The notes under the pieces: model-generated
Told to the model about the DNA's origin: nothing
Database searches by the model: none
What the model saw: only the letters and a program-made list of their open reading frames with translations
Translations under genes and position numbers: made by a program
DNA from: Salvelinus alpinus
Taxonomy: Eukaryota; Chordata; Actinopteri; Salmoniformes; Salmonidae
Length of the DNA: 64,000 nt
Direction: 5' to 3'
NCBI RefSeq assembly: GCF_045679555.1
Contig: NC_092093.1
Coordinates: forward strand, 59,146,066 to 59,210,065
Part shown: piece by piece, positions 1 through 54,598 of the stretch
How positions within the stretch are numbered: position 1 is the first letter of the stretch
Layout: every line of letters starts with the position of its first letter

Positions 1-277
1 GAGTGGAGAACAGGAGGGCTTCTTAAAGAAAAACTAACAGGTCTGTGAGAGCCGGAATTCTTACTGGTTGGTAGGTGATCAAATACTTATGTCATGCAAT
101 AAAATGCAAATGAATTACTTAAAAATCACACAATGTGTTTTTCTGGATTTTTGTTTTAGATTCCGTCTCTCACAGTTGAAGTGTACCTATGATAAAAATT
201 ACAGACCTCTACATGCTTTGTAAGTAGGAAAACCTGCAAAATCGGCAGTGTATCAAATACTTGTTCTCCCCACTGTA
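1..277. mobile_element. Tc1-like transposon terminal region (cut by window start)
   Basis: The sequence up to about 275 ends in CCCCACTG followed by the dinucleotide TA. Read on the minus strand this is a CAGTGGGGAGAACAAGTATT terminus, characteristic of a widespread fish Tc1-like element. An internal copy of the phrase 'caaatactt' near 80 resembles the inner direct repeat of such ends. No transposase code is visible because the element runs off the window start. The family assignment is from memory of the terminal sequence. Confidence 0.6.
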
Positions 278-699
278 TATTCCAATATGATCAGATAAAT
301 AAAGCAATATTTTCTTATGGCTCTGTCAGTAATCTTTAATTTTCAACAGACACAAAAGACAAATTTCCTTTATATAAAAATCCCCATAACATGAACATTA
401 AATGAAAGAAACCGGTATTCAAGGCACCATCAGTAGCCTATATTTTCTATTTTAGCAAAAGTGGGCTAAATTTACTTCAAAGAAAAAAACAATAATAGCA
501 ATTTTCTATCATCCACTCAACTGAAATATTTTTAAAATATAATTGGATTGAAATACAATAAAATAAAGTGCAAAAATCTATTAATCAAAAACAACACTTT
601 GTTTAAGGAGAAGTAACATGCAGTGAAAACAAATATTAAACTTTAACTTTTAAACTTGAACTGAGTAAAAACTCTAAATATGTGATTGCACAGTAATGT
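278..699. other. AT-rich stretch, no gene seen
   Basis: AT-rich sequence between the Tc1-like end and the hAT open reading frame. It may be the 3' non-coding part of the hAT element, since the reading frame ends at 700 on the minus strand, but no terminal inverted repeat could be placed here. Confidence 0.4.
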
Positions 700-1863
700 T
701 CACTTGTTTGAGGTTGAGGGTGATACTTGGTGGTGTCCCATCTTTTCCACAAGTTCATCAATGTTCGGGGTAAGGCTCTGAGCTGAGGAAATCCTCAGAA
801 TTGAGTGGAGGTGTTCAGCAGTAAGTCGACTTCTGTGTGATGTTTTGTTCAGGTTCATCAAAGAAAACAGTTGTTCACACAGGTATGTGCTGCCAAACAT
901 AGACAACGTTTGAGCAGCCTGGATGCGCAGCTGGGGCATTGTGTCGGGGAGGAAACGGGCGAACTCCGCAGCACCCACTGCCGCATATTTTGCCCTCAGT
1001 GCATCATTGCATTGGAGGTCAATCAACTCCATTTGGAGGTTTGGTGGTGAGCTTTCCACGTCAACAGCAAATGGGTTACCGAGCAGTTCCAACCTGCTTT
1101 TTTGTGCTTCAAAGTCAGCAAATCGGCGTCGAAAGTCAGCGGCAAGCATACCTATTTTATCAGCCAACTGTGCGCTCGGGAACGCACTGGTAGAGAGCTT
1201 CTCTTTCATGGTCTGGCAGCTGGGAAAGTGGCTCAAATTTTCTTTCCGCATCTGCGTCTCCCACAGAGTCAGTTTGGTTTTAAATGCCTTCACTGTACTG
1301 TACATATCAGAGATGACATGATCCCGACCCTGCAGCTGCAAGTTCATTGCATTCAGATGACTCGTAATGTCACACAGAAAAGCCATTTCACACAGAAACA
1401 TTTCGTCTCGGAGTTGTGTTGTGTCTTTCCCTTTGCTGTCCAAGAACAGACAAATCTCCTCACGAAGCTCGAAACATCTTTGAAGCACCTTTCCCTGGCT
1501 TAGCCATCGCACCTCTGTGTGATAAGGCAAATCACCATGCTCCGTTTCTAACTCCGTCAGAAATGCCTTGAACTGGCGGTGATTCAAACCTTTGGCTCTG
1601 ATAAAGTTAACTGTGCGCGTGATGATGCTCATTACATGCTCCATTTTCAAGGCTTTACCGCACAACGCTTCCTGGTGTATGATACAATGATAAGCTGTCA
1701 GCTCACCTGTCGCGTTTTCCTCTTGCATCTTTTCCCGTATCTTCGCCACCAGTCCGCTCCTGTGTCCACACATCGCAGGTGCTCCGTCGGTTGTCAAACC
1801 CACGAGTTTTTCCCAAGGCAGCTCCATCTCATTTACACAGCAGCCTACTGCTCGGTGCGTCAC
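700..1863 (-). pseudogene. hAT-superfamily transposase, 5'-truncated (GTF2IRD2/ZBED-like)
   Basis: An open frame of 387 codons resembles the domesticated-hAT group that includes GTF2IRD2- and ZBED5-like proteins. The TTDGAPAM motif near residue 25 is the first catalytic-aspartate region of the RNase H-like fold. The C-terminal part (about 315-360, with YLCEQLFSLMN) is the hAT dimerisation domain. Full-length relatives are about 600 aa with an N-terminal zinc finger. Here homology starts only at about residue 12, and the first residues are read out of the element's non-coding 5' end, so the N-terminal half including the BED finger appears deleted. No frameshift is visible in what remains. It lies antisense in an intron of the ptprm-like gene and is probably not functional. 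Confidence 0.75.
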
Positions 1864-2030
1864 CGTTGCATTGTGGGAAATGTAGTATTGGTGCGTGTAA
1901 AAGATCTGCGGGCTGCCGGCTTGCTGCGGTCTGCGGGCCGGTTCTAATAATAAATCAAGATCATCCCAGGGGCCGTAAAAAACCTTCTCGCGGGCCGGAT
2001 GTGGCCCGCGGGCCTTGACTCTGACATATA
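1864..2030 (-). mobile_element. hAT element GC-rich 5' terminal region
   Basis: Contains the perfect 12-bp palindrome GGCCCGCGGGCC at 2003-2014 beside a CGGGCCGG segment. This is the GC-rich end typical of fish hAT elements. It directly abuts the transposase frame on its 5' side, so together with 700-1863 it forms one internally deleted element. Confidence 0.5.
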
Positions 2031-2173
2031 TGGTTTAGACTCTCATGCATGTCTTGCCCTGATGTTTTCCATACAAATAGTCCCAGATATTTTGGCAACC
2101 AGGGCTTTGCTATAAAGAGTGTTCCCACATGTGCTTTGGTTCTCACGCTGTGTGGCTGTGTCTGTGTTCTCAG

Positions 2174-20934
<18,761 letters not shown>

Positions 20935-21265
20935 CTGTGCTGAAAGCTGCTCCCCTCATCTGTCCTACCCCCTTCAAGCCCCCACACCACAGCCCTCACA
21001 GCTTCCCTTGACACAGTCTCTTAAACCTGAGTGAATGTTGGTTACTGGAGAACAGAAATGAAGTGCTGTGTTCCGCCGGGCACGGGACAGGGTTGTGCCA
21101 TCGCACCGCTATGGGACAGGGTTGTGCCATCGCACCGCTATGGGACAGGGTCGTGCCATTGCACCGATACGGATTTAAGAAGAGGGGAGAGAGGGTCGCC
21201 CCCAGTCTACTCTGAAATGGCTACGTTGACCCTGAACTTGATGAACTTTCCCCCTTGCATCTCTC
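20935..21265 (+). other. ptprm 3' untranslated region, start
   Basis: Sequence after the stop codon. It includes a short triplicated GGGACAGGGTTGTGCCAT-like repeat at about 21082-21165. Confidence 0.6.
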
Positions 21266-21840
21266 ATCCTTGCCCCCCAACCCCTCTCCTCTCTACTAGT
21301 CAGTGTTACTGTCCCCTCCAACCCCTCTCCTTTCCACTAGTCAGTGTTACTGTCCCCTCCAACCCCTCTCCTCTCCTCTCCACTAGTCAGTGTTACTGTC
21401 CCCTCCAACCCCTCTCCTCTCCACTAGTCAGTGTTACTGTCCCCCAACCCCTCTCCTCTCTACTAGTCAGTGTTACTGTCCCCTCCAACCCCTCTCCTTT
21501 CCACTAGTCAATGTTACTGTCCCCTCCAACCCCTCTCCTCTCCACTAGTCAGTGTTACTGTCCCCTCCAACCCCTCTCCTCTCCACTAGTCAGTGTTACT
21601 GTCCCCTCCATCTCCTCTCCTCTCTACTAGTCAGTGTTACTGTCCCCTCCATCTCCTCTCCTCTCTACTAGACAGTGTTACTGTCCCCTCCATCTCCTCT
21701 CCTCTCTACTAGTCAGTGTTACTGTCCCCTCCATCTCCTCTCCTCTCTACTAGTCAGTGTTACTGTCCCCTCCAACCCCTCTCCTCTCTACCAGTGTTAC
21801 CCCTCTCCTCCAACCCCTCTCCTCTCCTCTCTACTAGACA
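21266..21840. repeat. 41-bp minisatellite, about 13 copies
   Basis: Units contain CACTAGTCAGTGTTACTGTC and CCCTCCAACCCCTCTCCTCT. It lies 330 bp after the ptprm stop, so it is probably transcribed in the 3' UTR. Pro-Leu-Ser frames through it are artefacts. Confidence 0.93.
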
Positions 21841-22631
21841 GCACTACTGTATTTACCCTCACCCCCCCTCACTCAGAACAGCACCTGAACAGGAGTTCAC
21901 ACTGATGTATTCTATTGCCCATCTGTCACCATCTCCCAACCCTCTCTATTGTTTTAACAAAAAAAGCTCTCCTCTTGCCAGTGACTCCTGTTTATTGCTT
22001 TTTTAATGCGCATCGGATGATCTATGTAATTTCTGTTTTTGTGGGTAAATGCGACATAAGCGTAATGTTGATATGTTGGTTTTTAATCCACGTTTTTAAT
22101 TTCCGTTTTTTTCACAATGTTTGTTAATATGGTGAAGCGGTTTGACATGTATAGCTAAAGTTGAACCGGCATTAAGAAAGAGAAATCTTAAATGTTTATG
22201 CTGCCATCGCTTTGGTTGCTATTAGTATCGTCGTGCCGGCAGGAGGGGGAAAAAGCCGTCCTGCAACGTCCACACCAAGCTTTTCGTCAGGTCAACAGAT
22301 CCAAAGCTTAATTAATTGCGGTCATTATTGTTAATATTGTAAATATTTTAAGTTGGACAGACTATTTATTCATTGAGCGTTTTTGTGAAGCACATTGAGT
22401 GACAATCATGTTTTTTTGGGGTCATATTTTTTAAAACTTTCTTTTGACTTTTTTTGCATAATGTTGACCAGATGTATTGTAAGCCTTGTATTTATCTTGT
22501 ATGGAAGACAAAAACTACTCAAACTTACAAATACATACATATCTATTGATATGTGTTTTTGTGTGTTGTGCAGATTTTATTCTCATCCATTTTTAGCTAG
22601 CAGTGGCTAAAGTTTGAAGTGGCTGTTTAAA
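21841..22631. other. Downstream of ptprm, no gene seen
   Basis: AT-rich sequence that may be 3' UTR. No clear AATAAA signal could be assigned with confidence. Confidence 0.4.
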
Positions 22632-23218
22632 GAAATCTGATCCATGGATTATAATTCTCCTGGCTCATAGACTACTTTCAGAAATCTGAGCAATGGATTA
22701 TAGTTCTCCTGGCTCATAGACTACTTTCAGAAATCTGATCCATGGATTATAATTCTCCTGGCTCATAGACTACTTTCAGAAATCTGAGCAATGGATTATA
22801 GTTCTCCTGGCTCATAGACTACTTTCAGAAATCTGAGCCATGGATTATAATTCTCCTGGCTCATAGGCTACTTTCAGAAATCTGAGCCATGGATTATAAT
22901 TCTCCTGGCTCATAGGCTACTTTCAGAAATCTGAGCCATGGATTATAGTTCTCCTGGCTCATAGACTACTTTCAGAAATCTGAGCAATGGATTATAGTTC
23001 TCCTGGCTCATAGACTACTTTCAGAAATCTGATCCATGGATTATAATTCTCCTGGCTCATATGATTACTTTCAGAAATCTGAGCCATGGATTATAATTCT
23101 CCTGGCTCATAGACTACTTTCAGAAATCTGAGCCATGGATTATAATTCTCCTGGCTCATAGGCTACTTTCAGAAATCTGAGCCATGGATTATAGTTTCTC
23201 CTGGCTCATAGATTACTC
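22632..23218. repeat. 49-bp minisatellite, 12 copies
   Basis: Units contain AGAAATCTGAGCCATGGATT and CTCCTGGCTCATAGACTACT. The copies alternate between GATCCATGG, GAGCAATGG and GAGCCATGG variants, suggesting blockwise amplification. Confidence 0.95.
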
Positions 23219-24357
23219 TGAGTAATGAACATTAAATTGTAAAATACCAAAATGATCCTTTAAGGTTGAGCTTTGAGACATGCCATGGAATATGTTGATC
23301 TGATTGAATTTTGGTCATAATTGTTAGGTGCTATGAAATTTGCTTGTACATGTTAAGTGCTATGAAATTCAACGTGATTGTGATTGAAATCTATACAGAA
23401 GAGTACTAGCAGTGAAGACCATACCCTTTGTACAATGGCATAAATATGAGGCAAGAAACTACGAGACCCAGCATGCAACAGCATGTGATCTCGCCAAATA
23501 TTTCCTCATTTAACCTCACTCTGCCTGCCTCATTGGGATAATTATAGGAGATTGTCAATAGTCAGTCCTCTCCTCGCTGGTGGCGCTCTACAGTTTCAAT
23601 GTGACGTTGTATTCTGTAACAGTGAATGGAATCATTGCTATAATATGAAGTGAAGTGTACTGCAAGTATATAAGGCACCACAAGATGGCAGCAGAGACCA
23701 GAACCTTTATAAACCCATGCAAGGTGAGATTTATGCGCCCATGTAGTCTCGTCTGCTGCTGACTTTCTGGTTGGAACGGCTTTGTTTCGAATTGCAAATT
23801 CATGTCAATAATAAATATGATACCTATATATTTCTAAAAAGGCCAATATGATGTGTACCCACAGAAGGATCTGCACATGTTCGTACTCAGTCAAACCTCG
23901 AGATGCATTTAGTTGTGACACTCATAACACATCATGCGCGAGTTACCTTTCTTGACATTTCTATATTATATTCAGAATGAATCGTTTTTACATTACAGAA
24001 ATTGCTGTCAGTGCCATCATAACGGAATCGATAGTAGATTCTCCAGTCGTTGTAATCTTTAAGAGCCAATGAATTTCGTGCTTCTAAAAACTGTGAATAC
24101 ACGGTATCCAACCGCAGCTCAAGAAGAGGACAGAGACCCTCCTTTCTACGTAAGCGCAACCAACCAACAGTGGGCATTCATTAATATTTCTTTGGGAGTG
24201 AGGTATAGTATACAGATGCGTGACTACTTTTTGCTAAATAGTTGTTTTATTTAAACGAGCTAATTGCAGGTGCAATTCTGGTCATTGTTGTTTTTAACAT
24301 AGCATTTGAGATCTGTTCCAGTTTTTGATCATTTTGATGTAGTGTCGCTGCTAAAAG
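23219..24357. other. ptprm-rheb intergenic region and rheb 5' region
   Basis: No complete gene seen. An AATAAA at about 23810 could serve a plus-strand transcript. The segment just before 24358 must include the rheb promoter and 5' UTR, but no TATA box or start site could be fixed. Frames of 60-81 codons here show no homology. Confidence 0.4.
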
Positions 24358-49902
<25,545 letters not shown>

Positions 49903-50365
49903 CCATCCACCTCGGGCCCTCGCAACCCGTCCCCAACCACAGCACTGGACACTGGGAAATCCCTCTACTTGAAGTGGCTAACTGCCTGTTCTCCCTCGAG
50001 AAACGTCTTCTGTTTTTCCCTTTTTTCTGTGTTTTTTGGGGGGGAAGGACAGAGGAAGACTTTGACGTTAAGAGTAATTATCCATCCCAGTTTAGAGTAC
50101 ACTCGTCTCACCCCTCCCTGACTTCCCCTTCTTCTGAGAAACCAAACGTGGTGAAATATCGAGCCTTACTTCTCATTTAAAGCCTGTAATCTCATTGCTA
50201 CCTGACCCCCTCCCCCCCTGCCTTCCCCTTGAAAAGTTTGTATAACAACATATTTCTTAGTTATTATTATGGCCACTACAGTTGGCCAGCATTCATTCAC
50301 TAGTGTAGTGAATGTTGATTCCCTTTTTTTTATTGTAATCATTAAATCTGCATATTGTTTCACTA
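49903..50365 (+). other. rheb: rheb 3' untranslated region (probable)
   Basis: Follows the stop. ATTAAA at 50341-50346 is a plausible polyadenylation signal, putting the transcript end near 50365. The end is inferred. Confidence 0.5.
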
Positions 50366-50931
50366 CAGTTTGATTTTCTGTCTGATTGTTTCTCAGAATT
50401 AGATTTTTTTTGTTTAATACAAACTATCAGAATACACATGATAATTATATATTTTGATATTACAGTATGTGATATGATATAGGAATTATATCATATATAT
50501 TTTCCCTAACCTGTCCTGGGATAAAGGATTCTGTATTCTACTTCCTCTTGGCTCCTCTACCTCAGAACATGTCAAAAGGCTGAGGTTGCCACTCAGTCAG
50601 GGAAACAGAATGTGTCATCACACCGCTCCTCACTCTTGCCAGCTCTCAGAGCGGGTTCGTGATAATTAACATTACCAAGGAGAAATGGAAACCTGGTGGG
50701 TTGGATTAATATGTGCCCCCATGAGAGATCTAATCCTCATTATATTCCTCTCTATAATCCAGTTGGAGTAGAGTGGAGATAGTTACTGTTATGTAGAACC
50801 AATTATAGTACGGACTTATAGCCAGTCTTTACTCCATAAAATACATGAATTTCATCATGGAGAAACAACCCCTAGCCCACCTACCCTCTAGGCACTTGGG
50901 TAGATGTGAAAAGATGGGGTCTGGATCTATA
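50366..50931. other. rheb-crygn intergenic, no gene seen
   Basis: AT-rich spacer ending at the inverted repeat of the DNA element at 50932. Confidence 0.5.
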
Positions 50932-51306
50932 CTGAACAAAAATGTAAACGCAACATGCAATGATTTTACTGAATTACAGTTCATATAAGGAAATCAGTCA
51001 ATTTAAATAAATTAATAAGGCCCTATGGATATCACGACTGGCTGGGCCTGGCTGCACCCCTTCCCAATCAGAATGAGTTTTTCACCACAAAAGGGCTTTC
51101 TTACAGACAGAAATACTCCTCAGTTTAATCAGCTGTCTGGGAGTCTGGATCCCGCAGGTGAAGAAGCCACATGTGCAGGTCTTGGGCTGGCGTGGTCTGT
51201 GGTTGTGAGGCCGGTTGGACGTAGTGCCAAATTCTCTAAAACAACATTGGAGGCGGCTTATGGTAGAGAAATGAACATAAACGTATCTGCCAACAGCTCT
51301 GATGTA

Positions 51307-52844
51307 CAGTTGAAGTCGGAAGTTTATATACACTTAGGTTGGAGTCATTAAAACTCTTTCAACCACTCCACAAATTTCTTGTTAACAAACTATAGTTTTG
51401 GCAAGTCATCTACTTTGTGCGACAAGTAGTTTTTACAACTATTGTTAACAGACAGATTATTTCACTTACAATTCACTGTATCACAATTACCGTGGGTCAG
51501 AAGTTTACATACACTAAGTTGACTGTGCGTTTAAACAGCTTGGAAAATTCCAGAAAATTATGTCATGGCTTTAGAAGCTTCTGATAGGCTAATTGACATC
51601 ATTTGAGTCAATTGGAGGTGTACCTGTGGATGTATTTCAAGGCCTACCTTCAAACACCTTTGCTTGACATAATGGGAAAATCAAAAGAAATCAGTCAAGA
51701 CCTCAGGAAAAAAACGCCTGAAGGGACCGAGTTCATCTCTACAAACAATAGTACGCAAGTACCATGGGATCACGCAGCTGTCATACCGCTCAGGAAGGAG
51801 ACACGTTCTGTCTCAGAGATGAACGTAGTTTGGTGGAAAAGTGCAAATCAATCTCAGAACAACAGCAAAGGACCTTGTGAAGATGCTGGAGGAAACAGGT
51901 ACAAAAGTATCTATATCCACAGTAAAACGAGTCCTATATTCACATAACCTGAAAGGCCGCTCAGCAAGGAAGAAGCCACTGCTCCAAAACTGCCATAAAA
52001 AAGCCAGACTACGGTTCTAACTGCACATGGGGACAAAGATCGTACTTTTCGACAAATGTCCTCTGGTCTGATAAAACAAAAATAGAACTGTTTGGCCATA
52101 ATGACCATCGTTATGTTTGGAGGAAAAAGGGGGACGCTTGCAAGCCGAAGCACACCATCCTAACCGTGAAGCACGGGGGTGGCAGCATCATGTTGTGGGG
52201 GTGCTTTGCTGCAGGAGGGACTGGTGTACTTCACAAAATAGATGGCATCATGAGGTAGGAAAATGTGGATATATTGAAGCAACATCTCAAGACATCAGTC
52301 AGAAAGTTAAAGCTTGGTCGCAAATGGGTCTTCCGAATGGACAACGACCCCAAGCATATTTCCAAAGTTGTGGCAAAATGGTCAAGGTATTGGAGTGGCC
52401 ATCACAAAGCCCTGACCTCAATCCCATAGAAAATTTGTGGGCAGAACTGAAAAAGCGTGTGCGAGCAAGGAGGCATACAAACTTGACTCAGTTACACCAG
52501 CTCTGTCAGGAGGAATGGGCCAAAATTCACCCAACTTATTGTGGAAAGCTTGTGGAAGACTACCGAAACGTTTGACCCAAGTTAAACAATTTCAAGGCAA
52601 TACTACCAAATACTAATTGAGTGTATGTAAACTTCTGACACACTGGGAATGTGACAAAATAAATAAAAGCTGAAATAAATAATTCTCTCTACTATTATTC
52701 TGACATTTCACATTCTTAAAATAAAGTGGTGATCCTAACTGACCTAAGACAGGGCATTTTTACTAGGATTAAATGTCAGGAATTGTGAAAAACTGAGTTT
52801 AAATGTATTTGGCTAAGGAGTATGTAAACTTCCGACTTCAACTG
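51307..52844 (+). mobile_element. Tss/Sleeping Beauty-type Tc1 element, copy 3 (nested)
   Basis: Both outer ends are intact in form: CAGTTGAAGTCGGAAGTTTA at the left, and CTTCCGACTTCAACTG at 52844. TA lies on both sides. Inner repeats are also present. The transposase is heavily decayed: the DNA-binding region is out of frame with deletions near 51700-51760, and only the C-terminal [16 protein letters not shown] segment is in one frame (to about 52575). Confidence 0.92.
52117..52575 (+). pseudogene. Tc1 transposase C-terminal remnant (copy 3)
   Basis: Only the part from about [20 protein letters not shown] onward is in the true frame. Upstream residues in this frame are shadow translation. 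About 20 bp between the second Asp and this segment is missing compared with copy 2. Confidence 0.75.
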
Positions 52845-53089
52845 TACATTCCTGCAGACAGCTGCCAACTGCAGTCTCCCTTAACTTGAGACATCTGTGG
52901 CATTGATCATGCTGTTTAATCAACTTCTTGATATGCCACACCTGTCAGGTGGATGGATTTTCTTGGCAAAGGAGAAATGCTCACTAACAGGGATGTAAAC
53001 AGATTTGTGTACAAAATTTGAGAGAAATAAGCTTTTTGTGCCTAAAAGGGGATCAACACTTTACATGTAGCATTGATATTTCTGTTCAG

Positions 53090-54503
53090 TATAATATGGC
53101 CAAACATCCTAGCCTATTAGGTGGCATGGAGAAGATTCTACCATGTTGGTTATACCTATCCAATTCTCCCAGGGCTGAATCTCTATAGTCTAATGTGGCT
53201 TCCTCCCAGGGCTGAGTCTCTATAGTCTGAAGTGGATATCTCCTCTCCATCTGCACTGATCTGAAAACTACAGGATAGGTCAAAGCAGTATGGCGGATGC
53301 CTTCTGGGATTTTGTTTCCTCTGTCCAGCTCTTTCACGTTAGTGCAGAAGAAAGGAGACAGCAGATGCAAATGAGCTGTTAGTTAAATCTGGTGAAACAC
53401 ATTTCTCACTATACTGACACTTGTGTTTTTGTTGAACATTGTCTAATGTTGGCGTCTAATAATGACAACTAAAGTGGGAAAGGGGATACCTAGTCGAAGT
53501 GAATGAGACCAACATTACAGGCCTGCTACCCAGGCTATGATTGAGAGGGGCTAAATTATACAAAGATAGGGTGATCTATTTAACCCATTGGCCCGAGCGA
53601 AAAAGAGTCAGCATATCCAGAGGTAGAGAGACACTTAAAAGGGCTTATCATCCTCTAATGGACTTGTAGGCGATTGATCAGCATTCAAGGGTAGTAATTC
53701 AATGCACTATCGGCAAGTCAGGAGATCCATTTACGTTCTCTTTGTTCTCTTACAGAGCTTCAAGCTCTCCAAGATATTACAATATGCCAATGTTGAAAAA
53801 CATTATTTTATGACATTGAAGAGTCAGTATAAATCTATATTTCTATCTTTAATGTACAGGGATAGTGCTGACATTCATAAACAGTTTTATCACCAGATTT
53901 ATATGCCCAGTGCGTTATTGTCATAACAGCCATATAAAACTATTACAAAGCCATAAAATCTTAATAATCTATTCAAATGTCCCCCACACTTCACATACAA
54001 CATCACTGCCAGTTCTAGTACTTCAGATCAGAGGTCGATGGTCATCTAAATAAGGTTGTGACATCCTGTCTGTGTGAACAATGGCAGGTCATAGTAGTAG
54101 TATTGTGTGGAGAGGGCAAGAGAATACTGAGCCTTTGATGTAGCTCTGCACGCTCTCTTCTCCCTCGTGGGCCTATCACCTGGTTGCCATGATAACCACC
54201 CTCCCACCACACACACACAAACACACTTCTCTCTGTCTTTCTCACTGTGCGGGCGTGCCAGGCCTTATTCAACATTCAACTTGACCAGAAGAGAAGCGTT
54301 GCATGTGCAAAACGGCCTGCACAAAGCCCTGGCCAAGCAAAACCCTTTGTTGTCCTCCTGTTTAGTCTCTCGACAGCCAAAGCCCAGAATCAGCAGTGCC
54401 AACAGTTGAAGGGAAAGTGTCCACCCAGCAAAAGCCCTAAGTCCCCCATTGTGTGTCCTTTGTGTGGCAAGCCTCGCGATACTTTCCAGCATGGCCCCAG
54501 ACG
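53090..54503. other. rheb-crygn intergenic, no gene seen
   Basis: Contains a short local duplication around CTCCCAGGGCTGA (about 53166 and 53206). Frames up to 94 codons have no recognisable homology. Confidence 0.5.
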
Positions 54504-54509
54504 TATATA
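54504..54509 (+). promoter_or_regulatory. crygn: Candidate TATA box of crygn
   Basis: TATATA within CGTATATATTGAG lies 69 bp upstream of the crygn ATG, the distance expected for crystallin promoters with short 5' UTRs. Inferred from position only. Confidence 0.4.
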
Positions 54510-54577
54510 TTGAGGTGTCCAACTTTTTTACTGTTACACTTTACTTGTGGGCCAGGTTGGACAGTATCCAGTGGAAA

Positions 54578-54598
54578 ATGTCGCAGTATTCTGGAAAG
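54578..54598 (+). CDS. crygn: crygn exon 1 (21 nt)
   Basis: ATG TCG CAG TAT TCT GGA AAG, then GTAAGC. Chosen because it gives the family's MSxYSGK start and joins phase 0 to exon 2; no other suitable ATG with a donor was found upstream. Confidence 0.9.

Larger units (their letters stand above)
50932..53089. mobile_element. Tc1/mariner-type non-autonomous element interrupted by a Tc1 copy
   Basis: The left end CTGAACAAAAATGTAAAC and right end (complement CTGAACAGAAATATCAATG) are inverted repeats flanked by TA. Removing 51307-52844 leaves about 620 bp with no transposase. The phrase is a familiar high-copy fish miniature element. Confidence 0.8.

Noticed and set aside
23932-24177. 81-aa minus-strand frame just upstream of rheb
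   Set aside because: No recognisable domain; chance frame near the promoter.
54247-54513. 88-aa frame upstream of crygn with a CxxC-like motif
   Set aside because: No homology recognised and no splice or conservation support; probably chance.
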